Positions 61,770-64,000 of a stretch of 64,000 nucleotides of DNA are shown here, piece after piece. Origin of the DNA: Acidimicrobiales bacterium (GTDB lineage Bacteria > Actinomycetota > Acidimicrobiia > Acidimicrobiales > SZUA-35); the NCBI GenBank assembly GCA_028285495.1, contig JANQPB010000018.1, positions 62,001 through 126,000 on the forward strand. Direction: 5' to 3'. Every line of letters starts with the position of its first letter. Positions within the stretch are counted from its first letter, which is position 1. The position numbers were made by a program, and so were the translations under genes. The notes under the pieces were generated by a model, which saw only the letters and a list, made by a program, of their open reading frames with translations, was not told the origin of the DNA and did not search any database.

Positions 61770-63524
61770 TCAGCCCAGCTGGGAGCGGGCCTCGGCCGGC
61801 ATGGCCGGCTGACCGGGGTACAGCGCCTTCGGCACGTGGACGTCACCCTCGAACAGCTCGACCGGTCCGAGGTCGATGTCGGGGTTCGGCTCGCCGGGCG
61901 AGCCGCCGGCCAGCAGCAGCTTGCGCAGCTCGTTCGAGGTGAAGGCGACGTAGACCATCGTCCGGACGTCCCGGTCGGAGATCGGGCCATCGGTCGACAG
62001 CATGCCCTGCTCGATCAGGGCCGAGATGACCTCGACCTCACCCGACCGGATGGCGGCTTCGACGCCGGCGCCGGTCGCGTTGACGTCCCGGAGGTCGATG
62101 ATCGGGGCGAGCGGGGCATCGGCGTAGTCGGCGGCCGCCAACTCGGACCGGTCACCGAACGCCGCCGGGAGGTTCGCAGGTGACCCGTTGACCGTCTCGG
62201 TCGGGTCGGCGCCGCTCGCCTCGACCGTCGGAGCCGGTGTCGGCGGCTCCTGGTGCTGGACCATCGTCTCCTCCGCCGCCTCCGTCACGGTCCCGGACAC
62301 CTCCTCGACCAGCACATCGGTCGTCGCCTCGACGGGGTCCGCGGTGTCGTCGACGGCCTCGGCGGCGACGGCGTGGTCGATCTCGGGGGAGCCGATCGGC
62401 TCCGGTGCCTCCAGATCGTCGACGGTCTCGGTGGCGGTCGGCTCGGGCACGGTCGGCTCGGGCACGGTCGATTCGGGCACGCTCGATTCGGGCAGGGCCG
62501 GCTCGATCTCCACCGGCTCGACGGCCGCCTGGTCGGCCATCATCGGCTCGGCCGTCACTGGCTCGGCCGTCACTGGCTCGGCCGTCACTGGCTCGGGCGG
62601 GGAGGGGCGGGCCGGCTCGGCGATGGGCTCGGGTGGTGCCGGCCAGGAGGCGTAATCGGGGGCGTCCAGGTCGCCGGAGTACTCGAAGTCGGCGATGGGC
62701 TCGGCTTCCACCTCGTCGGTGGACTCCTCCGGCTCGACGAGCAGCTCGATGCCGTCGTCCAGCCCGTCGTCGTCCCCGTAGCCGGCCAGGTCGTCGTGAC
62801 GACCGTTGCCGCCGCCGTTGACGGGTGCACCGTTCACGAGATCGAGCTCGGGAGCGGCGATCGTCGACGTCATGGTCGATCCGTTTGCCATCGCCAGCTG
62901 GTCGACCTGGCGGGTGATCGTCGGCCAGCCCTGCTCGTCGGCCGAGTCGTCGAGGTGCTCGCTCGGCCGCCTGGCGAAGAGATCGGTGATCGTCGCCGGC
63001 TTCTTGCCGGCGAGCTCGGGTAGATCGGCGGCCCGGACCGTGACCGGGGCCGGCCCGAGGATCGACGGCATCGGTCGACCGTCCGGGGATCCGGCATCCT
63101 CGACGACCGCCGACTCATCATGTTCGGATGTCGACGACGATGCCGCTCCCACACCTGGTGAGTGGGGCTCGATCGAACCGTCTTCCGCCAACCCATCCTG
63201 GATCGTCTCGACCGGGTCGACGGCATCGACCTCGACCGGCGCCTCGCCGCGCCCGGTGACCGTGGCCATGAACGCCGCCGTCGAGTTCGGTGGCGCGTCG
63301 ATGCCGGCCAGCCGGGGGCGGGTGCCCGTCCGGATGCCGGCGGCGTCGTCGTCGGCCTGCAGCCGCAGGTCGCTGATGACGTAGAGACCCAGCGCAGCCA
63401 CGATGACGGCGGTCAGGAAGCGAACGATCAGCTGCTCTCCGCTGGTCAACGCCCCGGCGAGGATGACTCCCAGAGCTCCGAGTGCGGTGAGGATGAAGAT
63501 GCCTGAGACAATGCGCTTGGTCAT
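61770..63524 (-). CDS. Membrane-anchored protein with long repetitive acidic region
   Basis: A 584-residue protein of unknown function. Two hydrophobic helices occupy residues 5-55 (IVSGIFILTALGALGVILAG and LTAVIVAALGLYVISDL). A ~430-residue low-complexity acidic domain rich in Glu, Pro, Val and Thr follows, with pentad repeats (EPVTA three times; PESTV/PEPTV four times). The last ~100 residues look folded and conserved: AIRSGEVEVISALIEQGMLSTDG and VRTMVYVAFTSNELRKLLLAGG. The ATG at 63524 is chosen because GGAGG lies eight bases upstream; the longer frame to 63614 starts in an AT-rich spacer. Possibly a stalk-like cytoplasmic scaffold. Confidence 0.75.
   Translation of the reverse strand: MTKRIVSGIFILTALGALGVILAGALTSGEQLIVRFLTAVIVAALGLYVISDLRLQADDDAAGIRTGTRPRLAGIDAPPNSTAAFMATVTGRGEAPVEVDAVDPVETIQDGLAEDGSIEPHSPGVGAASSSTSEHDESAVVEDAGSPDGRPMPSILGPAPVTVRAADLPELAGKKPATITDLFARRPSEHLDDSADEQGWPTITRQVDQLAMANGSTMTSTIAAPELDLVNGAPVNGGGNGRHDDLAGYGDDDGLDDGIELLVEPEESTDEVEAEPIADFEYSGDLDAPDYASWPAPPEPIAEPARPSPPEPVTAEPVTAEPVTAEPMMADQAAVEPVEIEPALPESSVPESTVPEPTVPEPTATETVDDLEAPEPIGSPEIDHAVAAEAVDDTADPVEATTDVLVEEVSGTVTEAAEETMVQHQEPPTPAPTVEASGADPTETVNGSPANLPAAFGDRSELAAADYADAPLAPIIDLRDVNATGAGVEAAIRSGEVEVISALIEQGMLSTDGPISDRDVRTMVYVAFTSNELRKLLLAGGSPGEPNPDIDLGPVELFEGDVHVPKALYPGQPAMPAEARSQLG
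62441..62595. repeat. 15-bp repeats coding for pentapeptides
   Basis: Two in-frame 15-base repeat runs inside the gene at 61770-63524. Positions 62551-62595 hold three identical units (peptide EPVTA); positions about 62440-62500 hold four degenerate units (PEPTV, PEPTV, PESTV, PESSV). In-frame units of 15 suggest slippage or unequal crossover under selection for the peptide. Confidence 0.8.
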
Positions 63525-63540
63525 GACGTTGGCCTCCATT

Positions 63541-63610
63541 TCGTCACAATAGTGCGAAAGAAGGCTTGGTGCATAGCCCCAATTTATACAAATAACGAGC
63601 AACAAGCAGC
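63541..63610. other. AT-rich spacer, likely promoter region
   Basis: The only clearly AT-rich stretch in the window (about half A/T, with AATTTATACAAATAA on the plus strand). It separates the phosphoribosyltransferase gene from the downstream membrane-protein gene on the minus strand. I could not assign -35 and -10 elements with confidence. Confidence 0.4.
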
Positions 63611-64000
63611 TCAAGCATCCAGAACGATTGTCGTTCCTTGTCCATCAATGAGCGGGGGCTCCGTTGACCAGGGAAAATTGATCCACTGGGACGTCCGGCG
63701 CCACACGAAGTCACACTTGACCAGGGAATGCGGCTTCTCGTACAGGACCGCAGTTTGGCTCTCGGCCACCACTTCTTGGCAGAATTCGTGGACGGCCTTG
63801 AGAGTATGTCCGGTGTCGGCTACGTCGTCCACGACCAGGATTCGAGCATCGGTCAGATCGAACTTGTCGAGATAGGGCGGCAGCATGACCGGCACGTCAA
63901 GGCGCTGGTCGACCCCCGAGTAGAACTCGAGATTCATCACGTAGAGGTTCTTGACGGCCAGGGCGTAGCCGAGCGAACCGGCCGGGAAGAGCCCGCCGCG
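63611..64000 (-). CDS. Purine phosphoribosyltransferase-like protein (5' end outside the window)
   Basis: Type I phosphoribosyltransferase, about 129 residues visible; the frame stays open to the window end, so the N-terminus is missing. The visible start RGGLFPAGSLGYAL is the PRTase RGG turn. The PRPP motif is ILVVDDVADTGHTLKA. C-terminal KCDFVWRRTSQWINFPWSTEPPL is typical of xanthine/hypoxanthine-guanine salvage enzymes. It would make a purine nucleotide from a free base and PRPP. Codon use is a little less GC-rich than its neighbours. A GTG at 63940 is an internal codon, not the start. Confidence 0.87.
   Translation of the reverse strand, partial: RGGLFPAGSLGYALAVKNLYVMNLEFYSGVDQRLDVPVMLPPYLDKFDLTDARILVVDDVADTGHTLKAVHEFCQEVVAESQTAVLYEKPHSLVKCDFVWRRTSQWINFPWSTEPPLIDGQGTTIVLDA

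Overview
The window is very GC-rich (about 70% by eye), dense and almost entirely coding, with many GTG/TTG starts and ATGA/GTGA overlaps. The gene set (F420/luciferase-type monooxygenase, MptB-type GT-C mannosyltransferase, DUF3097, thiolase plus DUF35 pair, CaiB/acyl-CoA dehydrogenase, TldD/TldE, Dxs) suggests a high-GC actinobacterium, plausibly of class Acidimicrobiia; that assignment is inference. I see no prophage, insertion sequence, CRISPR array or rRNA. There is one tRNA, tRNA-Ala(CGC).

Layout. 1-3.9 kb: an ABC exporter (ATPase cut by the window edge), a DUF3097 protein and an SGNH hydrolase. 3.9-10.8 kb: an ABC-F ATPase, a MalY/PatB-type PLP lyase, a large protein joining an MptB-like GT-C mannosyltransferase to a polyprenol-phosphate-mannose-synthase-like GT2 domain, and a convergent GT87-like GT-C enzyme. 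10.8-20.8 kb: NfuA, an HMG-CoA-synthase-like/DUF35 fusion followed by a thiolase, a lipoprotein protease, a shortened TIM-barrel-like protein, a 2-hydroxyacid dehydrogenase, a mini biotinyl protein, an MFS/SDR pair and an M15 peptidase divergent from a DUF2237 protein. 20.8-28.6 kb: a second ABC exporter, dxs, and a coupled tldD-tldE-PHP operon. 28.7-34.5 kb: an FmdB-type protein, galU, molybdopterin genes moeA, moaA and moaC with a coupled membrane protein, and the tRNA. 34.7-39.4 kb: an ACT protein, an amidohydrolase, an enoyl-CoA hydratase, a luciferase-like monooxygenase and a DinB-like protein.

39.5-57.8 kb is an exopolysaccharide locus: a heparinase II/III-like protein, an AlgD-like GDP-mannose 6-dehydrogenase, four glycosyltransferases, a Wzx-type flippase, a HAD/membrane fusion, a Wzz/BY-kinase, a CapK-like adenylate-forming enzyme, a methyltransferase, a beta-helix protein and an O-antigen-ligase/Wzy-type polymerase. 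AlgD, beta-helix and heparinase-type proteins together suggest a uronate-containing polymer made by a Wzx/Wzy route; this is a hypothesis. 57.9-64 kb: a NicX-like (M29 superfamily) protein, a CaiB/AMACR-like enzyme, an acyl-CoA dehydrogenase, a repeat-rich membrane-anchored protein and a phosphoribosyltransferase cut by the window edge.

The most general signal is regulatory. About 18 genes carry a TANNNT -10 box ending 6-9 bases before the start codon, the geometry of leaderless transcription. The box also settles several otherwise ambiguous starts (DUF3097, the lipoprotein protease, the DinB protein).
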